From: an uncultured bacterium
GTDB taxonomy: Bacteria; Bacillota; Clostridia; Lachnospirales; Lachnospiraceae
Reading direction: 5' to 3'
DNA length: 64,000 bases
NCBI GenBank assembly: GCA_905215155.1
Contig: CAJMPJ010000010.1
Coordinates: 1-64,000, forward strand
In this document: positions 7,852 to 16,664 of the stretch, piece after piece
How positions within the stretch are numbered: position 1 is the first letter of the stretch
Layout: every line of letters starts with the position of its first letter
Translations under genes and position numbers: made by a program
The notes under the pieces: generated by a model
Seen by the model: only the letters and a program-made list of their open reading frames with translations
What the model was told of the DNA's origin: nothing
Database searches by the model: none

Positions 7852-8859
7852 ATGCGGAAAGATGGAGTAAAAAAAATCACAGGGGCTGAGAATTCTCAGC
7901 CCCAGAATTTTAGTAAAACATGGACAAAACCCTTTATACTCGCGGTAGTCTGTGTTTTGGTTTTGGGGGTCTTGTCACTTTTTACGGGGGTATATGACAT
8001 CAAAGGGCAGGAAGATGGAATACGCATGTTTTTTATTACCCGGGTTCCAAGAACCGCGGCCCTCATGCTTACAGGTGCGGCAATGTCCATGGCAGGGCTG
8101 GTCACACAGCTGATCACACAGAACCGTATGGTGGAGCCTACCACAACGGGGACGATTGAATGGGCGGGCCTGGGACTTGTGTTTGTTTATCTGGTCATTC
8201 CGGCACCGACTCTGATGCAGCGAATGGCTGGTGCCATTATTTTTTCTTTTATCGGTACTATGATTTTCTTTATGTTCTTAAAAAGGGTCAAGCTCCGCTC
8301 GTCTTTGATCGTACCGATTATCGGAATGATGCTGGGAGCGGTCATATCCTCCATTTCCACGTTTGTCGGGCTCCTTTTTCAAATGACCCAGAACATTGAA
8401 ACCTGGTTCGTCGGTTCCTTTGCTCCTGTTCAGATCGGACGTTATGAATATTTATGGCTGATCGTAATCATCAATATCATCATTTTTATCTATGCGGACC
8501 GGTTGACGTTAGCCGGATTAGGAGAAGACGTGGCAACAAGCCTTGGAGTAAATTATAACAGGATTGTTATTTTAGGCACCGGCCTGATTTCGGCAGCCGT
8601 TGGTATCGTTGCGGCTGTGATTGGAAATCTGCCCTTTTTAGGGTTGATCGTCCCCAATATCGTTTCCATGTACAGAGGCGATGATCTTAAGAGCAACCTG
8701 CCCTGGGTCTGTGTGCTGGGAATGGGGGCCATCACCCTTTGTGATATCGTTTCCCGTACCCTTATCATGCCTTTTGAAGTGCCTGTTTCTTTCATACTTG
8801 GAACTGTAGGTGCGGTTATATTTATCGTGATCTTAATGAAACAAAGGAAGCTAAGATGA
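7852..8859 (+). CDS. iron-siderophore ABC transporter permease, FecCD family (first)
   Basis: A 335-residue FecCD-type permease with about nine membrane helices and a longer-than-usual polar start of about 20 residues. The typical helix with G-A-A-M-S-M-A-G near residue 80 and the cytoplasmic loop with LGLIVPNIVSMYRGDD near residue 265 are present. The last, where family members have the ATPase-contacting G-x-x-x-P-x-x-x-R stretch, marks it as an ABC partner. It resembles YclN. It overlaps the next permease by four bases. Confidence 0.88.
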   Translation: MRKDGVKKITGAENSQPQNFSKTWTKPFILAVVCVLVLGVLSLFTGVYDIKGQEDGIRMFFITRVPRTAALMLTGAAMSMAGLVTQLITQNRMVEPTTTGTIEWAGLGLVFVYLVIPAPTLMQRMAGAIIFSFIGTMIFFMFLKRVKLRSSLIVPIIGMMLGAVISSISTFVGLLFQMTQNIETWFVGSFAPVQIGRYEYLWLIVIINIIIFIYADRLTLAGLGEDVATSLGVNYNRIVILGTGLISAAVGIVAAVIGNLPFLGLIVPNIVSMYRGDDLKSNLPWVCVLGMGAITLCDIVSRTLIMPFEVPVSFILGTVGAVIFIVILMKQRKLR

Positions 8860-9917
8860 GTGAATTGACATACAATAACAATGATCCCGGAAGAGATTCC
8901 GGACTTTATGATAAAAACAGATCGGCCAGAGCGTTTCGTTCCAGAAAAGAGGAGACACGTTATTGGATCGTGCTGATGACCTTGTTGCTTTTAGGGACGC
9001 TTGCTGCCTATGGGCTTTTGGTTTACAACAATCCGGTTCCCATAGATTCACCTTCCTTTCTCCCGGTTGTGAAACGGAGGCTGACGGCGGTGATTGCAAT
9101 GATCCTTGCGGCTGTCTGTCAGAGCCTTTCTACGGTTGCGTTCCAGACCAGCACCAATAACAGGATCATCACTCCGTCCCTTTTGGGGTTTGAGGCACTT
9201 TACTCAACCATACATACCAGTGCCATGTTCTTTTTTGGTGCCAGTGCATTTATAAAATTCAGCGGGGTTGGGCCGTTTCTGTTTCAAATCGCGGTCATGG
9301 TTTTGCTGTGCCTGCTCCTTTATGGGTGGCTGCTTTCCGGAAAGTATGGCAATCTCCAGCTGATGCTTTTGGTGGGGATTATCATCGGAACCGGGCTGAA
9401 GTCGGTATCGTCTTTTATGAGAAAGCTTCTGGCTCCGTCTGAGTTTGATATTTTGCAGTCCAGATTATTCGGCTCGGTTAGTAATGCAGATCCGGAATAT
9501 TTTCCGGTTGCAATTCCGGTTGTGCTCCTTGCCGCAGTCCTGATGCTTGCCCATTCAAAAAAACTGAATGTATTGTCCCTTGGAAAGAGCACCAGCACTT
9601 CCCTGGGGGTCCGTCATAAGCCGGGGGTCATCTATACCCTGATCCTGGTTTCGGTTCTGATGTCTGTTTCGACTTCTTTGGTGGGACCCCTCACGTTCTA
9701 CGGATTTTTGGTCGCAGCCATGACTTATCAGGCAGCGCCCACCTATGATCACAGATATATTTTCCCAATGGCCCTTGCCATAGGATTTCTGGTTTTGACC
9801 GGTTCCTACTTTTTTATGTACCATATATTCCGGGCGCAGGGAGTCGTTTCTATTATCATTGAACTGTTTGGGGGAATCACATTTTTAGTTGTAATGCTGA
9901 GAAAGGGAACGCTATGA
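8856..9917 (+). CDS. iron-siderophore ABC transporter permease, FecCD family (second)
   Basis: A 353-residue FecCD permease with about nine hydrophobic helices after a charged 35-residue start. The conserved region LVGPLTFYGFLVAAMTYQ near residue 270 corresponds to the family coupling loop. It resembles YclO and would form a heterodimer with the preceding permease. ATG-A overlaps of four bases on both sides tie it to the permease before it and the ATPase after it. Confidence 0.88.
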   Translation: MSELTYNNNDPGRDSGLYDKNRSARAFRSRKEETRYWIVLMTLLLLGTLAAYGLLVYNNPVPIDSPSFLPVVKRRLTAVIAMILAAVCQSLSTVAFQTSTNNRIITPSLLGFEALYSTIHTSAMFFFGASAFIKFSGVGPFLFQIAVMVLLCLLLYGWLLSGKYGNLQLMLLVGIIIGTGLKSVSSFMRKLLAPSEFDILQSRLFGSVSNADPEYFPVAIPVVLLAAVLMLAHSKKLNVLSLGKSTSTSLGVRHKPGVIYTLILVSVLMSVSTSLVGPLTFYGFLVAAMTYQAAPTYDHRYIFPMALAIGFLVLTGSYFFMYHIFRAQGVVSIIIELFGGITFLVVMLRKGTL

Positions 9918-10666
9918 TCGAGATTCTTAATGTTAGAAAAACATATTCGGATGAGGTGAAAATAGGGCCTTTAAATATTCAGATACCAAAAGCCGGTCTT
10001 ACCTCTCTGATCGGACCAAATGGTGCGGGAAAATCTACGGCACTGTTAATGATCGGAAGGCTTCTGAACATGGATGAAGGCCAGATTAAAGTGGCTGGTA
10101 AGAATGTTTCCGATTCTAAATCAGAAGACCTTGCTAAAATTTTAACAATTCTGCGGCAGGAGAATCACTTTGTGACGAGGCTGACGGTCAGACAGCTGGC
10201 CGGGTTCGGGCGTTTTCCTTATTCAAAGGGCAGATTGACAAAGGAAGACGAGAGGATTATTTCCAAATATATTGATTTTTTGGATTTAAGAGAGTTGGAA
10301 AACCGGTATTTGGACGAGCTTTCCGGGGGGCAGAGGCAAAGAGCCTATGTGGCAATGGTTTTGTGCCAGGAAACCGAATACGTGCTTCTTGATGAGCCTT
10401 TGAACAACCTGGACGTGGCCCGTTCGGTGCAGATGATGGAGCATTTAAGACATGCCGCCAATGAATTTGGCAGAACGATTGTGACCGTTATTCACGATAT
10501 CAATTTTGCCGCCAAATATTCGGACCGGATTTGTGCCATGAAGCAAGGACAGATCGCCGCGTTCGGAACGGTGGAAGAGATTATGAAGCCGGAGCTTTTG
10601 ACGGATATCTTTGAGACAAACATCGAAATTATTGAGGGTCCTTATGGGCCGATCGCAATTTATTAA
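9914..10666 (+). CDS. iron-siderophore ABC transporter ATPase
   Basis: A 250-residue ATP-binding subunit (YclP/FepC-like). Walker A is GPNGAGKST near residue 35, the Q-loop is ILRQENHF near 80, the signature is LSGGQRQRAYVA near 137 and Walker B is YVLLDEPLNNLD near 156. The H-loop His lies in VIHDINFAAKYSD near 192. It is the last gene of the four-gene importer. The stop is followed within 70 bases by the P-type ATPase gene, with only a small hairpin between. Confidence 0.93.
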   Translation: MIEILNVRKTYSDEVKIGPLNIQIPKAGLTSLIGPNGAGKSTALLMIGRLLNMDEGQIKVAGKNVSDSKSEDLAKILTILRQENHFVTRLTVRQLAGFGRFPYSKGRLTKEDERIISKYIDFLDLRELENRYLDELSGGQRQRAYVAMVLCQETEYVLLDEPLNNLDVARSVQMMEHLRHAANEFGRTIVTVIHDINFAAKYSDRICAMKQGQIAAFGTVEEIMKPELLTDIFETNIEIIEGPYGPIAIY

Positions 10667-10695
10667 TTCTATCATTCATGAAATTAAGGGGGAGG

Positions 10696-10713
10696 CTCAT
10701 ACCATAGTATGAG
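10696..10713 (+). other. small hairpin before the P-type ATPase gene
   Basis: CTCATAC and GTATGAG form a perfect seven-base stem with a four-base loop. There is no T run, so it is not a classic terminator. It may be an operator or an RNA-processing site. Confidence 0.35.
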
Positions 10714-10734
10714 AAATGGGAAGGAGCGTCATGA

Positions 10735-13341
10735 ATGGAAGAATGGTTTCGTTTATCAGAGGATGAAGCCCTCTCTCAGCTTCAGGCAAGCAGATCCGGG
10801 CTGGACTGCGCGGAAGTAATAAAGCGCAGAGAACAGTATGGCCAGAACACCCTTATAAAGGCGGAACGGAAAAGTGCGTTCCAGGTATTTCTGGATCAGT
10901 TTAAAGATTTGCTTGTTATTATCCTGATAATTGCAGCGGTTATCTCCATGATATCCGGTGATGTAGAAAGCACAGGAGTAATCTTTGCCGTACTTTTGCT
11001 CAATGCGATTTTGGGAACGGTGGAAAACCAGAAGGCAGAAAAATCCTTAGACAGTTTAATGGCCCTGTCGGCACCGGTTGCAACGGTCTTGAGGGAAGGG
11101 AAGGTCCAGGAGATTTTATCGGCAGAGGTGGTGCCGGGGGATATTCTTTTGCTGGAGGCAGGGGATATGGTGGCGGCGGACGGAAGGATTCTGGAAAATT
11201 ATTCCCTTCTGGTCAATGAAAGCTCTCTTACCGGGGAGTCTGTCAATGTGGAAAAGCGGACGGGAAAGCTCCGGGAGGAAAAAGTTCCTCTTGCCGAGCA
11301 GTCCAACATGGTGTTTTCCGGTTCTCTGGTGGCGGCCGGCCGGGCGATCGTGCTGGTCACAGGCATTGGCATGAATACAGAAATCGGCCGCATTGCTTCT
11401 TTGATGAATGACACCGGAGAGAAAAAGACTCCTCTTCAGGTAAGCCTGGATCAGTTTGGAAGCAGGCTGGCCGCCGCCATTTTACTGGTCTGTGTCCTGG
11501 TGTTTGGACTGAGTATTTACCGGCGGATGCCGGTTTTGGATTCCCTGATGTTTGCGGTCGCCCTGGCGGTGGCTGCCATTCCCGAGGCCCTAAGTTCCAT
11601 TGTCACCATTGTCCAGGCCATGGGGACCCAGAAGATGGCAAGGGAAAATGCCATCATAAAGGATTTAAAGGCGGTGGAAAGTCTTGGCTGTGTGTCGGTC
11701 ATCTGTTCGGATAAAACAGGGACCCTGACTCAGAACCGGATGACCGTCCAGCAGGTCTTTGTCAACAACCGCCTGTATCCGCCGGAGCTTTTGAATCCGG
11801 AGCTTCCCGTACATAAATATCTGCTCTACGATGCCGTACTAAATAATGATTCCACCTACCGGGAAGGAAAGCTTTTGGGAGACCCCACGGAGGCCGCTCT
11901 TTTGCAGATGGCAGAGCGTGCCGGTGCGGAGGAAGAAGTCATCAAATCCCATTATCCCAGGTTGGGGGAGATCCCCTTTGATTCCCAAAGAAAGCTGATG
12001 AGTACTCTTCACCGGATCGAAGGGAAAAACATTCTTTTTACCAAAGGCGCCCAGGATGTGCTTTTGCCCCGGATCACCCATATCTGGACCAGTGAGGGCG
12101 TCCGTCCCATAAGAGAGGGGGACCGCCAGGCCCTGATGGAACAGAACTTAGACTTTTCCGCGCAGGGACTGCGGGTCCTGACCTTTGTCTGCCGGGAAGT
12201 AAAGGATGATGAGGTACTGGCAGAGCAGTCAGAAGACGGCTATATCTTGTTAGGGCTGGCAGCCATGATGGACCCGCCCCGTCCCGAGACGAAAACTGCG
12301 GTGATGAACGCCCGCCGCGCCGGAATCCGGCCGGTGATGATTACAGGGGACCATAAGGTTACCGCTTCTGCCATTGCGGAAAAAATCGGCATTTTGGGAG
12401 AAGGAGATCTGGCGGTCAGCGGGCCGGAGCTTGACGATATGTCCGAAGAGGAATTGAACCGCAAACTGGAAAAAATCAGTGTTTACGCCCGGGTTTCACC
12501 GGAGCATAAGATCCGGATCGTCCGCTCCTGGCAGAAAAAAGGCCATATTGTGGCGATGACGGGAGACGGGGTCAACGATGCTCCCGCCTTAAAGCAGGCC
12601 GATATCGGCGTTGCCATGGGGAAAATGGGCACCGAGGTGTCCAAGGATGCTTCCGCCATGATCCTGACCGATGACAACTTTGCAACCATTATCAAGGCAG
12701 TAGCCAACGGACGGAATGTGTACCGGAACATAAGAAATGCCATTAAGTTTCTTTTATCCGGCAACATGGCAGGAATTTTGTGCGTGCTGTATACTTCCTT
12801 AAAGGGTCTGCCCGTTCCATTTGCTCCGGTCCATCTGCTGTTTATCAACCTTTTGACCGATTCTCTTCCTGCCATAGCCATTGGTATGGAAAAGGCGGAG
12901 GCGGATTTGCTGGCCCAAAAGCCAAGAAATCCCAAAGAGGGCATCTTAACGAAACGGTTTGTTTTTCAGCTTCTCTTTCAGGGAGCCTTAATTGCGGTCT
13001 GCACCATGAGTGCCTATGCCACAGGTCTGGTGACTGGAAGCGAAGCTGCCGCCAGCACCATGGCATTCTCCACGCTGACCCTTGCCAGGCTGTTTCACGG
13101 CTTTAACTGCAGAAGCAGCCATTCCATCTTGAAGATCGGATTAAAAAGCAATCTGTGGAGCATCATGGCCTTTGAAGCAGGCACCATCCTGCTTGCAGCG
13201 GTGCTGTTTATTCCGGGGCTCCATACCTTTTTTTATGTGGCAGATTTAAGCGGAAGACAGTTTGTAACCATATTTATTTTTGCCTTTATCCCCACCCTTG
13301 TGATTCAGGCAATCAAGACCATCAGGGAAAGCCTTTATTGA
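10735..13341 (+). CDS. calcium-transporting P-type ATPase (P2A-like)
   Basis: An 868-residue cation ATPase of the PMR1/SERCA-like bacterial group (LMCA1, YloB relatives). It has the N-terminal cation ATPase domain, an actuator motif (LTGESV near residue 165), phosphorylation site CSDKTGTLTQNR near residue 323, the nucleotide-binding KGA motif near 445, and the hinge MTGDGVNDAPALKQADIGVAMG near 605. About ten membrane helices are expected. Transmembrane helix 4 carries VAAIPEALSS, where the PE(A/G)L signature fits Ca2+ or Mn2+ transport. It probably exports Ca2+ from the cytoplasm. The start has an AAGGAG site. Confidence 0.88.
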   Translation: MEEWFRLSEDEALSQLQASRSGLDCAEVIKRREQYGQNTLIKAERKSAFQVFLDQFKDLLVIILIIAAVISMISGDVESTGVIFAVLLLNAILGTVENQKAEKSLDSLMALSAPVATVLREGKVQEILSAEVVPGDILLLEAGDMVAADGRILENYSLLVNESSLTGESVNVEKRTGKLREEKVPLAEQSNMVFSGSLVAAGRAIVLVTGIGMNTEIGRIASLMNDTGEKKTPLQVSLDQFGSRLAAAILLVCVLVFGLSIYRRMPVLDSLMFAVALAVAAIPEALSSIVTIVQAMGTQKMARENAIIKDLKAVESLGCVSVICSDKTGTLTQNRMTVQQVFVNNRLYPPELLNPELPVHKYLLYDAVLNNDSTYREGKLLGDPTEAALLQMAERAGAEEEVIKSHYPRLGEIPFDSQRKLMSTLHRIEGKNILFTKGAQDVLLPRITHIWTSEGVRPIREGDRQALMEQNLDFSAQGLRVLTFVCREVKDDEVLAEQSEDGYILLGLAAMMDPPRPETKTAVMNARRAGIRPVMITGDHKVTASAIAEKIGILGEGDLAVSGPELDDMSEEELNRKLEKISVYARVSPEHKIRIVRSWQKKGHIVAMTGDGVNDAPALKQADIGVAMGKMGTEVSKDASAMILTDDNFATIIKAVANGRNVYRNIRNAIKFLLSGNMAGILCVLYTSLKGLPVPFAPVHLLFINLLTDSLPAIAIGMEKAEADLLAQKPRNPKEGILTKRFVFQLLFQGALIAVCTMSAYATGLVTGSEAAASTMAFSTLTLARLFHGFNCRSSHSILKIGLKSNLWSIMAFEAGTILLAAVLFIPGLHTFFYVADLSGRQFVTIFIFAFIPTLVIQAIKTIRESLY

Positions 13342-13360
13342 GAAAAAACATGCTTGAAAC

Positions 13361-13389
13361 TTGACATGGTATACCGGCCATGATACTAT
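13361..13389 (+). promoter_or_regulatory. glpK promoter
   Basis: TTGACA (13361-13366) and TACTAT (13384-13389) are separated by 17 bases, a near-consensus sigma-A promoter, leaving a leader of about 140 bases before glpK. Confidence 0.75.
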
Positions 13390-13419
13390 GAACTATATTA
13401 AAGCAAAAGCCTAAGAGAT

Positions 13420-13480
13420 GAGAGAGCCAGGTGATGAATGCGGGGGACCGTTCATTTCCGAGGCTCTTTCTTTGCTGCTT
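13420..13480 (+). promoter_or_regulatory. glpK leader hairpin, probable GlpP antitermination target
   Basis: GAGAGAGCC (13420-13428) pairs with GGCTCTTTC (13462-13470), enclosing an inner ATGAA/TTCAT stem. A T-rich stretch follows. The inner part (GATGAATGCGG...CCGTTCATTTCC) resembles the leader of the next transcription unit at 15102-15156. Because glpP is encoded nearby, this is probably a glycerol-3-phosphate-dependent terminator or antiterminator. That function is inferred. Confidence 0.55.
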
Positions 13481-13534
13481 GGGAAAATTTTAACAGGCAG
13501 CAGACGAAGGCAAATATTGGAAGGGGAAGGAATT

Positions 13535-15034
13535 ATGGGAAGTTACGTCATTGCCCTGGATCAGGGCACCACAAGTTCCAGATGCATCCTGTTTGATGAG
13601 CAGGGAACCATCTGCAGTGTAGCACAAAAGGAGTTTACACAGATTTTTCCAAAACCAGGCTGGGTGGAGCATGATCCTATGGAAATCTGGTCCTCACAGC
13701 TTTCCGTGACCATGGAGGCCATGGGAAAGATCGGGGTCCATAACAGCGACATTGCAGCCATCGGAATCACCAACCAGAGAGAGACCACCATCATTTGGGA
13801 TAAGGAAACGGGAGAACCGGTTTATAACGCCATTGTCTGGCAGTGCAGACGGACGGCGGACCGGATCGAAGACTTAAAAAGCGAGGGCCTTGAGAATCTC
13901 ATAGTGGAACGGACAGGACTGATTCCGGATGCTTACTTTTCCGGAAGCAAGATCGAATGGGTTCTGGATCATGTGGAAGGTGCCAGGCAACGGGCAGAGC
14001 GGGGGGAGCTTTTGTTCGGTACGGTGGATACCTGGCTGATCTGGAATTTGACAAAGGGCTGTATCCATGTGACGGATTATACCAATGCGTCCAGGACCAT
14101 GCTTTTTGATATCCATAAGAAATGCTGGGATGAGGACATTTTAAATTATTTCCGTATCCCAAAATCCATGCTGCCGGTTGTAAAACCCTCCAGCTGTATT
14201 TACGGCTATACCTCCTCCGACGTTATGGGGGGAAAGATTCCCATTGCCGGAGCCGCAGGAGACCAGCAGGCGGCTTTGTTCGGCCAGTGCTGTTTTGATG
14301 CCGGGGAAGTGAAAAATACATATGGAACCGGCTGTTTCCTTCTTATGAACACGGGAAACAAGGCAGTCCGGTCCCGGCATGGACTTTTGACGACCATTGC
14401 CGCCAGCGATGAGGAACAGATTCAGTATGCTTTAGAAGGAAGTGTTTTTGTGGCGGGTGCTGCCGTTCAGTGGCTGCGGGATGAGATGCGTATGGTACGC
14501 TCCGCGCCTCAGACCGAGGAATACTGCAAGGCAGTGGAGGATACAGGGGGTGTTTACGTTGTTCCCGCTTTTGCAGGGCTTGGAGCTCCTTACTGGGACC
14601 CGTATGCCAGAGGGACCATTGTAGGGGTTACAAGAGGGACCAGTAAGGAACAGTTCATTCGTGCCGCCATTGAATCCATGGCCTATCAGGTCTCCGATCT
14701 GATTGAGGCCATGGAGCAGGATTCTGACATTCATTTAAAGCAGCTGCGGGTTGACGGCGGGGCCTGTGCCAACAACTTCTTAATGCAGTTTCAGGCGGAT
14801 TTGTTGAATACCCGGATCGTAAGGCCGGAGTGCATTGAGACCACGGCTCTGGGTGCTGCCTATCTGGCCGGACTTGCGGTAGGGTACTGGAAGGACCGGG
14901 AGGAAATCAGAAAGAACTGGAAGGTATCCAGGGAGTTTGACAGTCAGATGGAGGAAGAAAGACGCAAGAGCCTGATCAAAGGCTGGAAGAGGGCGGTAAA
15001 ATGTGCCCTTTGCTGGTCGGAGGATGAAGGTTAG
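13535..15034 (+). CDS. glpK: glycerol kinase
   Basis: A 499-residue FGGY-family kinase, the exact usual length when started at [17 protein letters not shown] (13535). A 39-codon upstream extension in frame covers the regulatory leader and is rejected. It phosphorylates glycerol to glycerol-3-phosphate. Visible motifs include the ATP/Mg phosphate-1 motif DQGTTSSR, the substrate motif NQRETTI and [13 protein letters not shown] near residue 260. Near residue 400 is GLGAPYWDP, and near 410 [11 protein letters not shown]. It heads a glycerol regulon with dehydrogenase and antiterminator genes downstream and has its own promoter and leader hairpin. Confidence 0.96.
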   Translation: MGSYVIALDQGTTSSRCILFDEQGTICSVAQKEFTQIFPKPGWVEHDPMEIWSSQLSVTMEAMGKIGVHNSDIAAIGITNQRETTIIWDKETGEPVYNAIVWQCRRTADRIEDLKSEGLENLIVERTGLIPDAYFSGSKIEWVLDHVEGARQRAERGELLFGTVDTWLIWNLTKGCIHVTDYTNASRTMLFDIHKKCWDEDILNYFRIPKSMLPVVKPSSCIYGYTSSDVMGGKIPIAGAAGDQQAALFGQCCFDAGEVKNTYGTGCFLLMNTGNKAVRSRHGLLTTIAASDEEQIQYALEGSVFVAGAAVQWLRDEMRMVRSAPQTEEYCKAVEDTGGVYVVPAFAGLGAPYWDPYARGTIVGVTRGTSKEQFIRAAIESMAYQVSDLIEAMEQDSDIHLKQLRVDGGACANNFLMQFQADLLNTRIVRPECIETTALGAAYLAGLAVGYWKDREEIRKNWKVSREFDSQMEEERRKSLIKGWKRAVKCALCWSEDEG

Positions 15035-15040
15035 AAACGC

Positions 15041-15070
15041 TTGACACCAGGGTTGTATCTGTGTTAGCAT
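15041..15070 (+). promoter_or_regulatory. promoter of the glycerol-3-phosphate dehydrogenase unit
   Basis: TTGACA (15041-15046) and extended -10 TGT-TAGCAT (15062-15070) are 18 bases apart. Confidence 0.6.
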
Positions 15071-15101
15071 GAGCTTAATTGAATAACGAACCTTTGAGAA
15101 T

Positions 15102-15156
15102 AAAGAGTAAGGATGATAATACGGAGCAATCCGTTTATTTTCCTTGCTCTTTTTTT
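15102..15156 (+). promoter_or_regulatory. leader terminator hairpin, probable GlpP target
   Basis: AAAGAGTAAGGA pairs with TCCTTGCTCTTT, with an inner ACGGA-GCAA-TCCGT stem, and ends in eight or more T. It is a full intrinsic terminator in the 5' leader, between the promoter at 15041 and the start codon. That position implies conditional read-through. The loop region resembles the glpK leader. Confidence 0.65.
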
Positions 15157-15203
15157 ATATGTTTTAAGAAGGAGTATTCATGGCGTTGATGAAGGAGGAG
15201 AAC

Positions 15204-16664
15204 ATGAAGGAAATGTATTACGATGCTGCAATCATCGGCGGCGGAGTCATTGGCTGTGCGATTGCAAGAGAGCTGGCCCGTTATGAGTTAAAGGTCTGTC
15301 TGGCGGAGCGGGAGGAAGACGTATGCTCCGGCACGTCAAAGGCCAACAGCGCCATTGTCCATGCGGGCTACGACGCATCTTTCGGGTCCTTAAAAGCGAA
15401 ATTTAACTTAGAAGGCAGTCTGATGATGGAGGAACTTTCAAAGAAGCTGGATTTTCCCTTTCAAAGAAACGGATCTCTGGTTTTGTGCTTATCGGAGGAA
15501 GACGTTCCGGCGCTGCACGCACTCTATGAAAAGGGAGTAAAAAACGGTGTGTCTGGATTGGCCATTCTATCCGGTGACCAGGTGCGCAGAATGGAGCCCA
15601 ATGCATCAGAGCGGACAGTGGCAGCCCTTTATGCGCCCACCGGAGGAATCGTCTGTCCCTTTGGCCTTACCATTGCACTGGCGGAAAATGCCTGCGACAA
15701 CGGTGTGGAGTTTTTCTTCCATACTGAAGTAAAGGAAATTGAAAAAACGTCTGGCGGTTATGATTTAATAACGTCAAAAGGTGTGCTCCATACTGCATAC
15801 GTCATCAATGCGGCAGGCGTGTATGCGGACCGGTTCCACAACCTGGTCAGTGATAAAAAGCTTACCATTATTCCGAGAAAAGGAGATTATCTGCTTCTTG
15901 ATAAAGAAGCCGGTAATCATGTGTCCCATACCATGTTCCAGCTGCCAGGAAAGATGGGAAAGGGGGTCCTGGTCACCCCTACGGTCCATGGAAACCTCCT
16001 TGCAGGTCCTACGGCTTCGGACGTGGAAGAGAAAGAGGATGTGAAAACCACAGCAAAAGAGGGGAAGGATATTATGGAAAAAGCCTCCTGGGGAGTGAAG
16101 GACATTCCATTCCGTCAGGTCATCACATCCTTTTCCGGTCTCCGCGCCCATGAGGTGGGAGGAGATTTTATCATTGGAGAGGTTTTTGACGCTCCGGGCT
16201 TCTTTGATGCGGCAGGCATCGAATCCCCTGGCCTGACCAGTGCTCCGGCAATCGGGAAATATCTGGCAGAGCTGGTTGCAAGGAAAGCCGGAGCCGGAAA
16301 AAAAGAAGATTTTAAGGAAACCAGAAAAGGCATTACAGATCCCAGAAAGCTGACCCTTGAAGAACGGGCCAGGCTGATTAAAAACGATCCCAGGTACGGA
16401 ACCATCATTTGCCGCTGTGAGGAAGTCAGCGAAGGAGAGATCGTGGATTGCGTAAACCGGACCCTGGGTGCGGTTTCCCTTGACGGGATCAAGCGCCGGG
16501 TGCGTGCGGGCATGGGCCGCTGCCAGGCCGGGTTCTGTATGCCAAAGACCATGGAAATACTGGCAAGAGAAACAGGAAGGACCATGGAGGAAATCTGTAA
16601 AAACAGACCCGGTTCCAATCTGTTGGACAAAGAAGATGGAGGGACAGCACATGACAGAGCATGA
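15204..16664 (+). CDS. glpA: glycerol-3-phosphate dehydrogenase-like FAD oxidoreductase with [2Fe-2S] domain
   Basis: A 486-residue protein. The N-terminal FAD motif AIIGGGVIGCAIARELARY is near residue 8, and a DAO-fold substrate domain runs to about 370. A BFD-like domain follows with cysteines in ICRCEEV and GMGRCQAGFC, as in anaerobic GlpA, and should hold a [2Fe-2S] cluster. It oxidises glycerol-3-phosphate to dihydroxyacetone phosphate, passing electrons to the next two gene products. ATG 15204 follows GAAGGAGGAG and is preferred. An in-frame ATG at 15180 with AAGGAG is the alternative. It overlaps the next gene by 14 bases. Confidence 0.87.
   Translation: MKEMYYDAAIIGGGVIGCAIARELARYELKVCLAEREEDVCSGTSKANSAIVHAGYDASFGSLKAKFNLEGSLMMEELSKKLDFPFQRNGSLVLCLSEEDVPALHALYEKGVKNGVSGLAILSGDQVRRMEPNASERTVAALYAPTGGIVCPFGLTIALAENACDNGVEFFFHTEVKEIEKTSGGYDLITSKGVLHTAYVINAAGVYADRFHNLVSDKKLTIIPRKGDYLLLDKEAGNHVSHTMFQLPGKMGKGVLVTPTVHGNLLAGPTASDVEEKEDVKTTAKEGKDIMEKASWGVKDIPFRQVITSFSGLRAHEVGGDFIIGEVFDAPGFFDAAGIESPGLTSAPAIGKYLAELVARKAGAGKKEDFKETRKGITDPRKLTLEERARLIKNDPRYGTIICRCEEVSEGEIVDCVNRTLGAVSLDGIKRRVRAGMGRCQAGFCMPKTMEILARETGRTMEEICKNRPGSNLLDKEDGGTAHDRA

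Noticed and set aside
15774-16652. 292-residue minus-strand frame
   Set aside because: It is the antisense shadow of the GlpA-like gene, with high Cys/His/Phe content and no ribosome site.
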